DNA from: Phoronis australis
Taxonomy: Eukaryota > Phoronida > Phoronidae
Reading direction: 5' to 3'
Assembly: GCA_002633005.1 (NCBI GenBank)
Contig: NMRA01000282.1
Span: forward strand, 206,349 to 270,348
Length of the DNA stretch: 64,000 bases
Program-made: the position numbers and the translations under genes
The notes under the pieces: generated by a model
What the model was told of the DNA's origin: nothing
Database searches by the model: none
What the model saw: the letters and a program-made list of their open reading frames with translations, nothing else
Shown: in pieces, positions 1-12,953 of the stretch
Numbering within the stretch: position 1 is the stretch's first letter
Layout of the letters: every line of letters starts with the position of its first letter

Positions 1-2812
1 TTTAGGGTTGGACAATCCCATTAAACTCTGAAGCGGTCTTCTTGAGTCTCTGATGGTTGTAGTGTTCTTGTTGGTAACAGAAATAGCTACACAGGGAGAA
101 GTGAAACTTGAAAAGAAATATATCGACAAAACTTTCCATGATGACATTCGTATTTGGGTCTATGCATACATGTAGGTACACTGCCAGACGTTTTACTGAA
201 AACCTTTGTAGTTTTATTTCAGTCGATATTTACTACTTGATTATTGACGTGTTGTACATTGTATTTCGTACAATAATGATGTATTTGTAATCAGTTTGGG
301 AGAGTCTGCAGACGCCACGGCACTCGCCATTAACAGTCACGGTGAATATACAAATTTCTTCATAATTCAACGGAAGGGCCTTGATTGATTTTAGATAACG
401 AGAAATAATGTATTAATGGATAAAATTGCGCATTAGAGACCTTCTAATGCACCATGGCTTCAACTTGTCTTGACATATAGGACCAAAATATAACTAAACG
501 ACAAATACACATGTAGTCTGGAAAACTCAATTCAGCTTCAAATAGTAAAAACACAATTCGTTGCAACCACAGCTTTTGTTCAATTTTAATACCGAAACTG
601 GGTGCACCTGAAATTAAAATGGCGTAATTCATTTCATTAATATTTCATTGGGCTTGCATAGCCTACACAGTCAGCGGGTTCTAAATCAGATACAAAACAC
701 AAGGGGCATCTATATCGCGTGACACCGACAGGCTAAGTAAAATAATACTGAAATCCAGTTCTTAGGGTATTAAGCGATCAAATGTGTTCATTTAAACATA
801 GTATACTTTGCTTTGTCTTATGTAAAACGACACTGTTTTTCATCTTGCTCATAACTGAGACTCATGTTTTGTGACACGGGAGTAGAACGAACAACGCGCG
901 TGTAATGCGACATTGAGATGAGATTTTCATAACCAGCAGGCACGTAGTTCTCTCGGGTGTTTTGAATAGAGACGCAATATTTTTCGTCGGTATTAAAGAA
1001 TCGAGGCAACATTAGGTTTGTAAATTTTACGACTGATTACATTTTGATCCCTCCGGTAGCCATATTGCATGCAATCGCCTTTTAGGCATGACGTAAGTCT
1101 ACACGGATAATACAGTTTGTGAAATCTAACACAGACATTTATTTGGTTTTGAATTCCAGCGAATTACTTCTCTCCCATGTTGCTCTGCAGAGCGTCGGTG
1201 AATAATTTGCTCGCGTAAATATCGCCATCATTCGTACATTTTGAAGTCTTTTAATACACAACACACGACTCAACTGAACCAATGAGCAATGATAGCTCAT
1301 TGACTGACCAGATTCCTTCCTGATATCCACGTGTCGGACAAATAAATGGAATACAACTAAATATCACTAACCAAGGTTTATTTACCTGACCCGCGAACAC
1401 CTGTTACTCATTAATTTCTGATTCCATTTTAATACTAATTGGTCAATTTTTGTTTGGAAAAAGCGTTTGGTTAGGATGCTTTGAAATTATCTAAAGTAAC
1501 TGACAGTATTCTAGTTGCTAGTAACTGCTACGTAATTACCTTGGACAATTATTCACACACTACTAGAGTATGAGATATCTCATTAGTAATATTGTTCCAA
1601 CATGCTACCTTCTATTTTGTTGTCGCTCATATTTTGGACAGCTTCGGACGCGCCATCTCTCACAGCCTCGTAATCCAGCTCGTAATCCGCGTTGGACATG
1701 GCGGCGAGGTATCCCTAGTTCATCTAGACGTTAACACTAACGAGCTTGCGGATAAAATAGGTCCCAGCGTCTAAATCCAATAGTTCACTAACTCAGTAAT
1801 TCTTTTGCCGCACGCAGATTGCTACTGGATACGATACGCCTCAAGAGTACCTGCCGAAACCAAATCCTAAAGCGGAATAATAGAATCAATAGAAATGCTC
1901 ATTACACTGGGTTTAGGCGAGAATAAAAATCAACCTTTCCACGAGTGACTGGATTCCACCGCAATCGGTAATAATCTGTAAGTTTCGCTGCCTCGGCGCA
2001 AGACGTGTTCGGTGGATTGCAGTACTGCGCGCACAGTGCTTCCTAAATGCACTCGCGTCAATAATCAAATTGCCGGGACGAGTAATAGGAAGCAGGAGGA
2101 CTATCAAAAAATTACAGATACACTTTGCGCAGTCTCTCTCCCCTGTGCAATACAATTGGTGCTCGTGGATCGATGTGAATGTTCACTTATGTAGCGGTAG
2201 AAATTCACTACTAATGAACCGATTCTAATTAAGGTCAACCAACCAACATTCGTTGGAATACACTTTGTGAAGATGCCGAGAGTGGCGCATACCCATTGAG
2301 ACCGGGGGTTTACTGATGGCAAAAATTCTTTTAATTTATGGCGGTCTCCTTAATTTGAAACATCGCATCTTGTCGGCAAAGGGTAGAATTTACAAAATTT
2401 CGATTTGTAAGAATATTTTCAGCGTGAAAATATTTACAGACTTTTAGACACTGTCGATTTACATTATATAATGGCAAAATAGTCTCGTTTGTTTTAATTA
2501 ATATAACAGACATGACCACTTTAATGTTGTGAAAACGTATCTTGTAGTCTCCCAAAATTTAAAGATTTTACCCTGGTGTGACTTACAGGGTTCAGGAGCC
2601 ATGCACATTGCTGATTCGAATTCAGTTTTGATCTCAAAAGCGTATTGTTACGACTGTTTCTAACAACTGTTTATAAGAGCTTGACGAGTCGTTTTTACGA
2701 ACGACTTTATTTTCAAATGGGGTTAGGTAAACAGTAACGCGCCTAGAACATAAAAGACAAATTGCAAAGCCATTTGAATTGCGCGACGCAATTACAAAAC
2801 ACCAGTTAAAGC
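1..2812. other. Non-coding stretch, no gene recognised
   Basis: Only short open frames (80 codons or fewer) occur on both strands, and none has recognisable motifs or consistent splice signals. I saw no RNA gene or clear repeat. Confidence 0.6.
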
Positions 2813-3311
2813 AATGATAAAGAGTTACGAAAAATTATACATTAAAAGTGGTGCATTAAAAGTTACAACATACTGCAAAAGAACTGGTTCAATACGCTTT
2901 AACCACATAAGAAATCGTGGGTTTAAAGAACTCTGATAAAGCTATAAAAACAAATTGTTGATCCCGTTTCCCAAAATCAACTCTTCACTTTTGCGGAGGC
3001 AGAAAAATGCACTGAATGATCGGCATCAACATTCGAAAGGAAGTGCCGCTAACACATTTCTCAGCTGAGTCGGATAAGAGAAGAAGGTTTCATCAGTCGT
3101 GTTTCATTCGGCTTTTCATTTTGTGTGCCTACATTGCAACTCACCTGTATGCAATAATAAAAGTGTATTGGCATGAAAGTGACAAAAACGACAATCTAAC
3201 TTACATGGAAAATAGCGAATGCGCAACACTGTGGGTAAATACGGCAGAATCAGAATGGGTGCGGTAGCACTCCGGGAAATGGATAATGGCTTGCGTACAC
3301 CCCCCCCCCCC
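2813..3311 (+). repeat. Direct copy 1 at contig join (ends in poly-C)
   Basis: This ~0.5-kb block is repeated almost exactly at 3313-3808 with a handful of single-base differences, for example in the AAATTGTTGAT/AAATTATTGAT stretch. It ends in an 11-base C run directly before a single N, whereas the second copy passes through a C run and continues into new sequence. A contig that stopped in a homopolymer and overlaps the next contig explains this better than a true tandem duplication. The open frame at 3016-3267 inside it is not recognised. Confidence 0.85.
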
Positions 3312-3312
3312 N
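3312..3312. other. Single-base assembly gap
   Basis: One N separates the two direct copies at 2813-3311 and 3313-3808. Confidence 0.95.
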
Positions 3313-3808
3313 AATGATAAAGAGTTACGAAAAATTATACATTAAAAGTGGTGCATTAAAAGTTACAACATACTGCAAAAGAACTGGTTCAATACGCTTT
3401 AACCACATAAGAAATCGTGGGTTTAAAGAACTCTGATAAAGCTATAAAAACAAATTATTGATCCCGTTTCCCAAAATCAACTCTTTACTTTTGCGGAGGC
3501 AGAAAAATGCACTGAATGATCGGCATCAACATTCGAAAGGAAAGGCCGCTAACACATTTCTAAGCTGAGTCGGATAAGAGAAGAAGGTTTTATCAGTCGT
3601 GTTTCATTCGGCTTTTCATTTTGTGTGCCTACATTGCAACTTACCTGTATGCAATAATAAAACTGTATTGGCATGAAAGTGACAAAAATGACAATCTAAC
3701 TTACATGGAAAATAGCGAATGCGCAACACTGTGGGTAAATACGGCAGAATCAGAATGGGTGCGGTAGCACTCCGGGAAATGAATAATGGCTTGCGTACCC
3801 CCCCCCCC
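3313..3808 (+). repeat. Direct copy 2 at contig join
   Basis: Near-identical to 2813-3311 and starts immediately after the N. The few mismatches look like allelic differences. The frame open in copy 1 is not maintained equally here, which argues against a coding role. Confidence 0.85.
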
Positions 3809-6800
3809 TTCTCTCTTCGTTTCATAAACCGCAGGTAGTGTTTTCTGACGTCGGTGGATTTTGCTTGTGCTAAAAATAAGCTGGAAGGAATAATGAGGTT
3901 AAGGCGACGCAAAAGCATCCAACAACTGGTTCTTAAATCTACCTGCTGTTCACGACTCCGTGCAGTACTTTCTCTGCACCACTATTGTACTCTCGTTTCA
4001 CGCTTTCTACTGCTGTATGGAGGTTGCGTGCTCAATTACAGTCATAAGTAGTTTTGCGAAAACTTGAGTCAGATATCGAAGATCCTGGGGTTTGGAGGTT
4101 TCACGATGGGAAAGTAGGTGATTTTGGAGACGAGTGCAGAGGCGCCACCTGACGACGTTGGGAACTAGCCAAGTGCCCCGGGCAAGACCTAAATCTCAAC
4201 AAACTTACCGGCTTTGTTTGTAAACAATATCCTATGAAAGAAACGTAATTCTTATTTCAAGTCTTTGAATTTAATTCAAATTTTACGTAGGGTTACAATT
4301 ATTCAAAGCCAATCGGTCCTATAACGGTGTACAGAATGTACTCAGCCACAAAATTCAGACACTAGAATCCTACAAAAGAGCATTAGACTGGTGTATTTAC
4401 ACATGTTATTTTCCAAATTTAGACCTCGCGCAATTCTAGTCGAAATCTGTAACTGGAGGCGTGTTATGCTCTGCAGACTTTAAGTCGAAACCCGCACGAG
4501 GACGAAGTCGACTCCGGGCGTTGATTTGTTTATCTCTAACTTGTAAGTCGAGTCGAGCAGGAAACGCTTGTTGGCATCTGCGTTCGAGTCCGTAGATTGA
4601 ATCTCGGAGCCTGGATGAATGATTGGCTGACTAACTTAGTTATGAAATTTAATGCATTGGAACTATCATGCACCTGCGTTTTAGAAAGTACGTCCTTTAA
4701 GTTAAAGAGATTGTATCCGTTTCATTTCCGTTGTAAATTTCATGAAACGAATCCCAGAACAATCAAATTAGTCTAATCGTCCTTGGAAACGAACGACTAT
4801 TCCAAAATGGTTAGATTATGAAAGACCCTAGAAAAAAAATGCCCACATTTGGATACCTTTGGAACATCATGTCTAAGAAACGGTTTGTCGGATTCGCATG
4901 AGACTTTCAGATACTATGCTTTATGCGCTGTTCTCCAAAAAGTGTTTAGGAATTTTCTTCGAAAACGTCCACTTTTCCATGAGAAGCTATCAAAATAGAA
5001 CTTACATAATTTCTATGAAAAAAATCAAGAGTTGCATGAATGAAAATTAAATCATATTTTTGAAAACTGCAGCGTTGTTTTGAACTTTCGTCTTGAATAT
5101 TCATATCAAATGCTATTTGGCCATGTTATTGATACCGTTTTGCTATGAATGTTATGGTCACGTGACCGAGTTAATGACAGGTTGGTACAGAGTAAAGCAT
5201 TCTACAGGCTTTCTGTTTTCAGTAAATTTGTCATCATTAGCAATATATCTTCATATCTGCTGATTAATTAGCCAGAACATTTGCTAAATGCGTTTCTGCA
5301 TCGTTTAACTAAAAAATCAGGTGTTAAAGTGTTTATGGATATTTTTAGTGGAAGGAAATATTGAACGGGCGTTCAGTTCAAGGAATACGTTAGTTCTGCT
5401 CGTTCGCTAATTACAGTCGTAGATGAAAAATAAAAAGGATGAATTAAGAGAATGAAACACAGTCGTGCAAAATTGCACTTCATGAACGAACAAAGTTTTT
5501 TATGGACCCCGAAACAAATAGAAGGTGAAAGCAACCACGTGTACGTACAAGACTCAAGTCAAACCTTTTAAATAAATTTGAATTCAAGTTCCTAGAACAA
5601 TCGAAAATCGCATGCACACGCCTTCAATTCAGTGGACATTTTGCGTCATCACTGAGTTGGTGTTCTTTTGCGGTTCGCGTGCCCTCCTCGAATGACTCGA
5701 TCAGAAACCACTGTATACTGTTTCGTTGATCTTGCCTGTGTTTGTGTGTCGGACGTTTTATAACCACTTGCAGACAAAAAAGTAGTCAAAAACAAAATTC
5801 TAAAGCTATCGAAGAAAACGTGCAATACGTCTATACTATACATGCAAACTTCTGTCTCTAATTGTCAGAAATCGGTATATGTACCTCATCATAATTTTGA
5901 GATATTTTGTCTCAGGCCTTCAATTGGACAAATAGCCAGCAGCCATTGTTTCGTAATAGTATGCTTACACGAAGCAGGATGACGTAAAGATCAAACGTTT
6001 CTGTTTGACTACATAACAGCAATGTGAAGCATTTATGGACCATTACGAGGACGCGAGAAACGCGTTGTGCAGGCGCATATTCGGCTTATGGTCTCATGTG
6101 GATGCCGCGAAATTAATCAGTTATATGAAACTAAAGTGATTGAAAATCTGTAGGATTGTATTTCCTTTTCAATTGACACACAAAAACGCCTTGTTTAGCT
6201 GAACCACGCACACGCTCTTTATTCTTTCAACTACGACGTGAGAAAGTCTGATAAATTGGACAAATACCCGTGGATGCGTGTTCTGAAATTCTTTGCCTTC
6301 CCGACATCAAGAGAGACACGAAAATGTATTTGATTTCCAAAACGAGATCACGTGCTTTCTAATCTCCGGAACAATGGAGAGTTCTATAGACGTGTAATCC
6401 GGGACTGCCTTATTCTGCGACATTCTTGCACAGTGCCACTCCTCCGGAGATAACGCTGTGAAATCATGGACCTTTTGTGTTTCCTCTAACGCATGTCTAC
6501 AATTACGGATTGTGGGAAACACGGCCAATTTAGGACACAATATTCCGTACAGACGAAACATTTTTTTATAAATGATACACCGTGCGCTATATTCTATTCA
6601 CTACCACAGTCATGAACAGTCAAATAATTTGAAAAAATGTGGACATTCTCAACCCATGAAACAGATTGTATATAGCTAGTTCTCACCAATGTTAGTAGTC
6701 CTTAAACAATTTTGAAAAGTGCAATTTGGCAATTATTTTTGTCTGAAATTGGTGAGATTTTACCGTATAGGTTTGGTCTACGTACTCTACTTGAAAAGCA

Positions 6801-7531
6801 TTGTAAGTCAATTAAACACTTTTCGGAATCAAAAAATGATACTTATGTGGTATCGGTACAACGAATAATCTTTTACTGACATAAAGTTAGAATTCGAGCG
6901 TCTTATCTTAAAAATCGTAAAATCAAAGGCCTCAGGTTCAAACAAGAAAAATGGAATTTTGGCAATTGGGTTTACTTACATCAAGTTTTCAAGCTCGGTA
7001 AATTTCTGAATTAAGGTTGTGTTGGACCTTATTGACATTTCTATACACTTAGCCAAATATCTACAAAACTATAGAATTTAACTTGGCAAAAGTATACATT
7101 TTCTAACATTAGAAATCATTCCGTTTTTGACCTTTCTTTTTAGGAGAGTTTAGCAAAAGGAAGACAAATTGACATCGAGAAGAAGTTCAATAACACGATC
7201 AAATTTTATAGGATATAAGCCTAAAAAACGCTGTTATGATTTTCTAAATTATCGTTTAGTCTTAGTTTTATGCAACTAATATAACTATAAATATAGTTCG
7301 GTAGCAGCCCTTCGTTTGCACAAACTTCGTTGAAAACACGACTAGACTTCTTGTTTGCAAGCTTGATACTGTTACGCTCGACTGTTCCGAAACTACGAGC
7401 GTACCAGTTTTAAGCTTGCACACAAAAAGTCCAGTCATGCTTTTAACGAAACTACAAATATCATAAAGTCTTATTTTTGAGACACCCTCATGCAACAGTG
7501 GGGCATTTTTAAAGTAACTCATAACAGCTTT
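3809..7531. other. Non-coding stretch, no gene recognised
   Basis: AT-rich sequence with only short open frames and no recognisable protein motif. The longest, about 148 codons on the minus strand at 7268-7714, overlaps the palindromes at 7532-7584 and has low-complexity composition, so I do not call it a gene. Confidence 0.55.
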
Positions 7532-7584
7532 ATAACGAGAGAGAGTCTCGTTATAACGCGTTATAACGAGATAGTGTCTCGTTA
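7532..7584. repeat. Cluster of three short palindromes
   Basis: Two near-perfect palindromes of the form ATAACGAGA..TCTCGTTAT lie at 7532-7554 and 7563-7584. They are joined by a perfect 16-base palindrome, TTATAACGCGTTATAA, at 7551-7566. Each could form a hairpin. I found no flanking element that explains them. Confidence 0.7.
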
Positions 7585-7917
7585 AATAGTCGACGATTTT
7601 TTTCAGTTGCCTTAAGCTCCGCTGTAGGAGAACAGTGCATAAACACAGTGTCTGAAATTTCTGAATCTGACCAGCCATTTCTAAGATACGAAGAAGATTG
7701 CCAAAATGAAACATTTCTCTAGGGTCTTACATATCATTACCACCAATGTCTGTTCAGGCGTATTTATTGCATATCGATTGTTCAAATGTGAAAGTTTCGT
7801 TAATCGCTATCCACACACGTAGTCACAACCTGATGTAAACGATGAATAGATTAGGGCCGCCATGGGGTCACGTGGGCTCGGTGCTAAAGTTCGAAGTGTT
7901 GAAAACGGTATTGTCTT

Positions 7918-8243
7918 TTTTATGCGCCCACATATTTATATGTGGACGCATTATGCCGTCATCTCCGTCCGTCCGTCCGGGCGTGCGGCGTCCGGCGTCC
8001 GCTGCTCTATCTCCAAAACCCTTTGACATACGTTCATGAAATTTGGCACATATGTTCCATTCATGAATGGGACGGCATGTGCGAACTTTCGGACGGATCC
8101 GACTACCGGTGTGCCCCCTAGTGGCAATTTTAGTTTTTTTTACGCTTACCTTTGTATCTTCAAAAGTCCTGAATGGATTTTCATGAAATTTGGTATGTAG
8201 GCACCTATTAGTGAGATGACGCTATCCTCCCGTTTTCGGATGG
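7918..8243 (+). repeat. Dispersed repeat, CCCCCTAGTGGCA / ATGAAATTTGG type
   Basis: The segment opens with a hairpin (GCGCCCACATAT..ATATGTGGACGC) and a CGTCCGTCCGTCC run. It then holds two rounds of 'TATCTTCAAAA..TTCATGAAATTTGG' separated by GTGCCCCCTAGTGGCAA. The same motifs recur on the other strand at 31540-32600, so this is a dispersed repeat family and not unique sequence. It runs into the large gap, so its right end is unknown. A 65-codon frame at 7842-8039 lies across its left end and is not a gene. Confidence 0.6.
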
Positions 8244-8734
8244 NNNNNNNNNNNNNNNNNNNNNNNNNNNNNNNNNNNNNNNNNNNNNNNNNNNNNNNNN
8301 NNNNNNNNNNNNNNNNNNNNNNNNNNNNNNNNNNNNNNNNNNNNNNNNNNNNNNNNNNNNNNNNNNNNNNNNNNNNNNNNNNNNNNNNNNNNNNNNNNNN
8401 NNNNNNNNNNNNNNNNNNNNNNNNNNNNNNNNNNNNNNNNNNNNNNNNNNNNNNNNNNNNNNNNNNNNNNNNNNNNNNNNNNNNNNNNNNNNNNNNNNNN
8501 NNNNNNNNNNNNNNNNNNNNNNNNNNNNNNNNNNNNNNNNNNNNNNNNNNNNNNNNNNNNNNNNNNNNNNNNNNNNNNNNNNNNNNNNNNNNNNNNNNNN
8601 NNNNNNNNNNNNNNNNNNNNNNNNNNNNNNNNNNNNNNNNNNNNNNNNNNNNNNNNNNNNNNNNNNNNNNNNNNNNNNNNNNNNNNNNNNNNNNNNNNNN
8701 NNNNNNNNNNNNNNNNNNNNNNNNNNNNNNNNNN
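8244..8734. other. Assembly gap (491 N)
   Basis: Unbroken run of N. Confidence 0.99.
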
Positions 8735-9488
8735 TATGTTTCTGTGGTGCTTTAAGCAATTGATGTATAGGATGTGCTTGTATTATGAAGATCACTCACA
8801 TTTTGCCCCTAGCCTATTGAGGAGACAATGACCATGCCTTTCCATTTTGCAAAGTACAACATATTACATATATGCCCTCTACTGGCCACTTTATGGTACC
8901 AATAAACAACCCTAGAAGGATACCGTATACGGTGCAATTGTGGGCGCATTTCAACGCTCTGCGTTGCTCTTGTTTAATTTGTCAGTTGACCAAAGACATC
9001 GTTCACTCAATAAGTCTTGTTCAGGGTGCAGAACCGCTTGGCCTGTTAGTTGCTTGAAAAACGCCATATTACTGACGGAGATTGAACGTTCCCTTGGTAC
9101 GGCACGACCGAACAGGTTTGGGAAGCTACAGTGAGAAACCAATAATGTGAAGGACGGTTTGAGAACAGCGGTAGACGCAGGGATATCCATGAGGTGACGG
9201 GTATGATCACGTGGTTCGCTTGTAATTCATGGCCATAAGTCATGACGTCGTGCGTGTTTTTTTTTTGAGATTTCCCGAGATTCTCCTCTCTACGGATTAA
9301 ATCATAGATGGGCAAATTTGTGTCGTTGCAAGCACATTTGCTACGGCTAAAAACAAAGAGATTCAGTCACAACGCCATATCAATAGAGGTCAGGTAATTT
9401 AATTGCTATCAGACCTTACGTAAGAGATTGCTCGTTTCACGTCGAGCACATCAAGCAATGTCAAACGAAAACACAAGAGTCACACGCG
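8735..9488. other. Non-coding, possibly 5' part of a decayed mariner
   Basis: Contains overlapping short open frames only. It lies directly upstream of the Tc1/mariner remnant and may include its eroded N-terminal part, but I could not find convincing helix-turn-helix motifs. Confidence 0.4.
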
Positions 9489-9722
9489 CAAAACATCAAC
9501 GAAATAGATTGGCCAGCGTGTTCACTAGACCTCAGCCCATTTTTCAATGCACGGGAAAATTGGCAGAGAAGTAGCACGACCCATTATCAACGACTTTAGC
9601 ATATTCTTGGTTTTGAGTGGAATGCCATTCCCCAAGCCTACGTCAGAACTTTTTTCCATTGTACGAGATGTGCGTCATGCGTGCAAAGTGATGATGGGCC
9701 AAGCAAGTACCGCTGGTACTAA
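9489..9722 (+). pseudogene. Tc1/mariner-type transposase C-terminal remnant
   Basis: Read in one frame, the segment gives IDWPACSLDLSPFFN, which matches the Tc1/mariner 'DWPAxSPDLNPIE' block carrying the third catalytic acid region. About 30 residues later it gives EWNAIPQAYVR followed by a Cys-rich tail ending in SKYRWY and a stop, the usual C-terminal end of these transposases. One in-frame TAG interrupts the frame between the two blocks, and the expected acidic residue after SPDL is replaced (FFN in place of IE). The enzyme would normally cut and paste its own DNA at TA sites; this copy is dead. No terminal inverted repeats were identified. Confidence 0.75.
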
Positions 9723-10923
9723 AATAAAAAAGCTCTTTAATGAAAATATTATCAACTTCTTTTCAACTTCTTCTCATTCACCGCTTCCTTGCTATAACGC
9801 AATCTACACAAGCGAAATTGCAGTTTTTAGTGCTTGGCCGAAGCGTTCATAAACCCGCGTTTCGTCTAGGAAGTGAATACTTGATTTAGACAACTTTTCG
9901 CTATAAAATTGATCTTAATTTGCTCCCTGCTCGGCGGTCTAAATGAAAAGCTGATTTCCTTGATGCAAGCTGGTTTATTGGCTCTTGAACTCATTCGAAC
10001 TCTCATAGTCCATTCATCTCTTAGCACAGCGGCTACAACTACGCTTATTCCATTAAATTGTGTTCGTAATGAAATAAAAGTAAAACAGGGATTTATTTAT
10101 GAAACGTGAATAATGTAAAGTTGTGTTACAGAATATGCAATATATTAGTAGTGTATTTCCCTTTTTTCGTCATTCTGTACATGCGTAAATGGACCATAAA
10201 AAGGTCTATGGACTTTTATCTTATCACGGAAGTCCATAATACATCGTTTGTGACAGGCCTTTCGCTCACGAATCAAACGATCGTGATGTCGTTTCCGACA
10301 GAATTTAATGTCCTCACAAACAACTAAAGGTGTTATCGATCGTTCATTGCATTTTGACAAAAACGAAACACAGCAAATAAAACAGTGCATTAACCGGAAA
10401 ACTTGTCCCATAGAAATATCAACGGTTTCCACATATTCTAATTTCTAAATGAAATTCCGTGTATCATGTGGCACCAGGGAAAAAAGAGTCACGATTCAAA
10501 GTCCTTCATTAAGTTAACAAGAAAGAAATACTGTCTAGTAATGAATTTTTACCAGTTACCATGCTTGCTAAAACGCTAGCGCTTTCGCTAGCATCGGAAA
10601 AACGCCAATAATGTGAACGGTCGCAAGGGTCACTTTTGCTGACGCTTTATTAGAAGTTTCAGTTGACCCCAGAATTACTGGCGTTTTCGCTAGCACTTTT
10701 GTGACCAGACCGCTTTCTTCAAAAAACACACTGACACATTCGCAGCAGTAAGAGCCTTTGCCGATCTATCGTAACATCAAACAACTTATGGCACAATGCG
10801 AACGTGTTTTGAAGTCAATTTTTTCTTAAAAGGGACTCAGGTGGTGAGGAAACAAATTAACTGCTGGAGACGATAAGCCCTTCTCGGCAATTTGTCTGTC
10901 GGGCTAAAACGCTAGCGTTAGCT
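9723..10923. other. Non-coding; small inverted repeat near 10575-10700
   Basis: No gene is recognised. GCTAGC-containing inverted segments at about 10575-10600 (GCTAGCATCGGAAAAACGCC) and 10680-10697 (GGCGTTTTCGCTAGC) could be the ends of a ~120-bp foldback. A further GCTAGCGTTAGC occurs near 10911. Confidence 0.45.
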
Positions 10924-11366
10924 TGCTATCGTTGGCCAAATGGGTGAACGTAACGCACGTAAATTAGGTGTTTAATGTAATTCTTGTTAGTGACGTGAAT
11001 TAATTATTATTAAGGGAGTAAACTTATTATTTGCGACGTGAATTAGCTTTTAACGGCATCAATCAATTATTTACGGCGCAAAGTAATTATTTGCCGCGTA
11101 ACTTTATGGTTGACCAAGAGGGTGAACGTTACGCACGTAAATTAATTGCTTAAATAAACTTTATGTACGTCGCAAATAATCAATTTACGCCGTAAAGAAT
11201 TAATCTACGCCGTTAAAAGTTAATTTGCGCCTCAAATAGTTAATTCACGCCGTTAAATAATTTACCCCGCAAATCACTAATTTACGCCGTTGATACGCCA
11301 TTAACAAGAATTAATATACGCACGTAATTTCCATGCTTTACGTTCACCCATTTGGCCGACGATAGT
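10924..11366. mobile_element. Foldback (MITE-like) element with iterated ACGCCGT-AAT motifs
   Basis: The outer arms are inverted: CTATCGTTGGCCAAATGGG followed by TGAACGTAACGCACGTAA on the left, and TTTACGTTCACCCATTTGGC followed by CGACGATAG on the right. Inside, the left arm holds repeated 'TTATTTRCGRCGTGAATTA' units and the right arm holds the complementary 'TTAATTTACGCCGTTAA' units at 20-25 base spacing, so the whole element could fold into one long imperfect hairpin. A second partial copy of the end sequence (GGGTGAACGTTACGCACG) lies near the centre at about 11120. There is no coding capacity and no clear target-site duplication. Confidence 0.7.
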
Positions 11367-11796
11367 TTTCGTTAGTGATGTCACGCGGCTGTTCCACTCT
11401 TTGTTACCGCCTTAAGCAAAGACTCTAATGACTAGTGTTTGAAGACAGGTACAAGATTGCCGAGGAATATGACGCAAATGAAATAGGAATTCCTGTCAAC
11501 ACGATGAACTCCAGTGCAATCCAAACTGTAGTCTGTGGAAAATTTGATAATTTTGATGGACACTAATGAAGCACCCGAGAACGTAAATTTCCACAATTAC
11601 ATGTTATTTGCATGTTGCTGAATACTATCCCTACTACTTTGATTAGTAACAGGCATAGGAATCGGCAACGCAAGAGAAATTTTTGTATCTGTCTGGTTAC
11701 CGGCCCTGCAAACGCTAGATGGCGACGCACCAACTCGTTTATTAGACTAGTTCCTACCGAGAGCTAGACTAAGCGGCTCGGATCTATTCGGGTTAA
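11367..11796. other. Non-coding stretch, nothing seen
   Basis: No open frame or repeat worth naming between the foldback element and the next inverted-repeat element. Confidence 0.5.
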
Positions 11797-12857
11797 GGTT
11801 ATCTCAAACCTTATTTAGTGGCCTCCATACTAACTTGTATATCAAAAAAACTCAGCTGTGTCAACTAATAAAAGTATATATTTTCTGAAAAATAAGATCA
11901 GGGAATACAAAAATATGTTTTGTAATGATGTACCATTATTATTATTATTACATTTACAGCTTTTTAAGTCAAAAAAGATATTTTTGAGAAAGGTACATTC
12001 ACAGCAAAAAAAAACCCTCGGTCGATTTTAATTAAACCATTTTTAATGAAAACTTCACCAGTTACCTCAAAAACGCTGTTAGGAATTTTCGATTGGTCTT
12101 TTCATTTGGTTTCTATGGCAAAAATCAACTCGCAAAACGTAAGATGTTTTTGTAAAAAATTGAAGTCGTCTTTGTCTTTATTACATTACGCAAAAACTAG
12201 GCCTTTATATCAAAAATGCTACAAGCGGTTTTAAGACTGATGGAAAAATATTAAGTTTGGAAAGTTTCATCGAAATCCACCAAGCTGTTTTCAAGAACTC
12301 GTGTTCCTAAGTTCAAATAAAAAGCATATCGTTACCTTGAGATCAAAACAGTGAAATGTCAATTTATCCATTGAATTAAGGAATTTGGGTGAGGATATAT
12401 CTTTTTTCACAACTTACTGTGTTCATGACCACAGAGGCTTAAGGCGACTCGTAGCATTCTTTCTCAGCGACAACGGTCGTATGCATGTAGACGCACAACT
12501 CCCTCAGGATCAAAACTACTTTTGTCTTTGTTTTCAACGGCACACTTCTATCATAAGTACACCTCGTTGACACAATATTATGTCGACTCGGTGAATGAAA
12601 GGACCGAGGATACATGCGAAGCTGCTCTGTACCTGGCGGAAGATTCGATTTCAGGGACAGCCCTGTAACCTTTGACCTTGGATAAGAAGTAGACAAATAT
12701 CTACGCGGTTCCAAGGTGGTTCTGCTAAATCTTTTTTCTCGCTACACGGTTTACACTTTGTGTTTGAAGTTCCCCGAAAATGAAGATAAGGTATTTTGCT
12801 AGACACGTGAAATATTGTAAAAATGGCCAATTTTTATGAATAAGGTTTGAGATAACC
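11797..12857. mobile_element. Non-autonomous DNA element with perfect 19-bp TIRs
   Basis: GGTTATCTCAAACCTTATT at 11797-11815 is perfectly inverted at 12839-12857, giving a ~1.06-kb unit. It has no transposase; the internal short open frames carry no motifs. It includes an (ATT)n run near 11937. I could not see a target-site duplication. A second copy of the right half lies at 14868-15405 as part of the duplicated contig end. Confidence 0.6.
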
Positions 12858-12953
12858 CCCATCACAATAATTGTCTTTTACATTTAATTCCATGATAATG
12901 TTCGCTGGCTAACGGCAACAAGTTTACAACCTCATTGTCCGCGTATGCTGCGC

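Noticed and set aside
7268-7714. 148-codon minus-strand ORF
   Set aside because: It runs through the palindrome cluster, has low-complexity composition and no recognisable domain or splice context.
8208-8795. ORFs of 179 and 195 codons across the gap
   Set aside because: They consist almost entirely of N.
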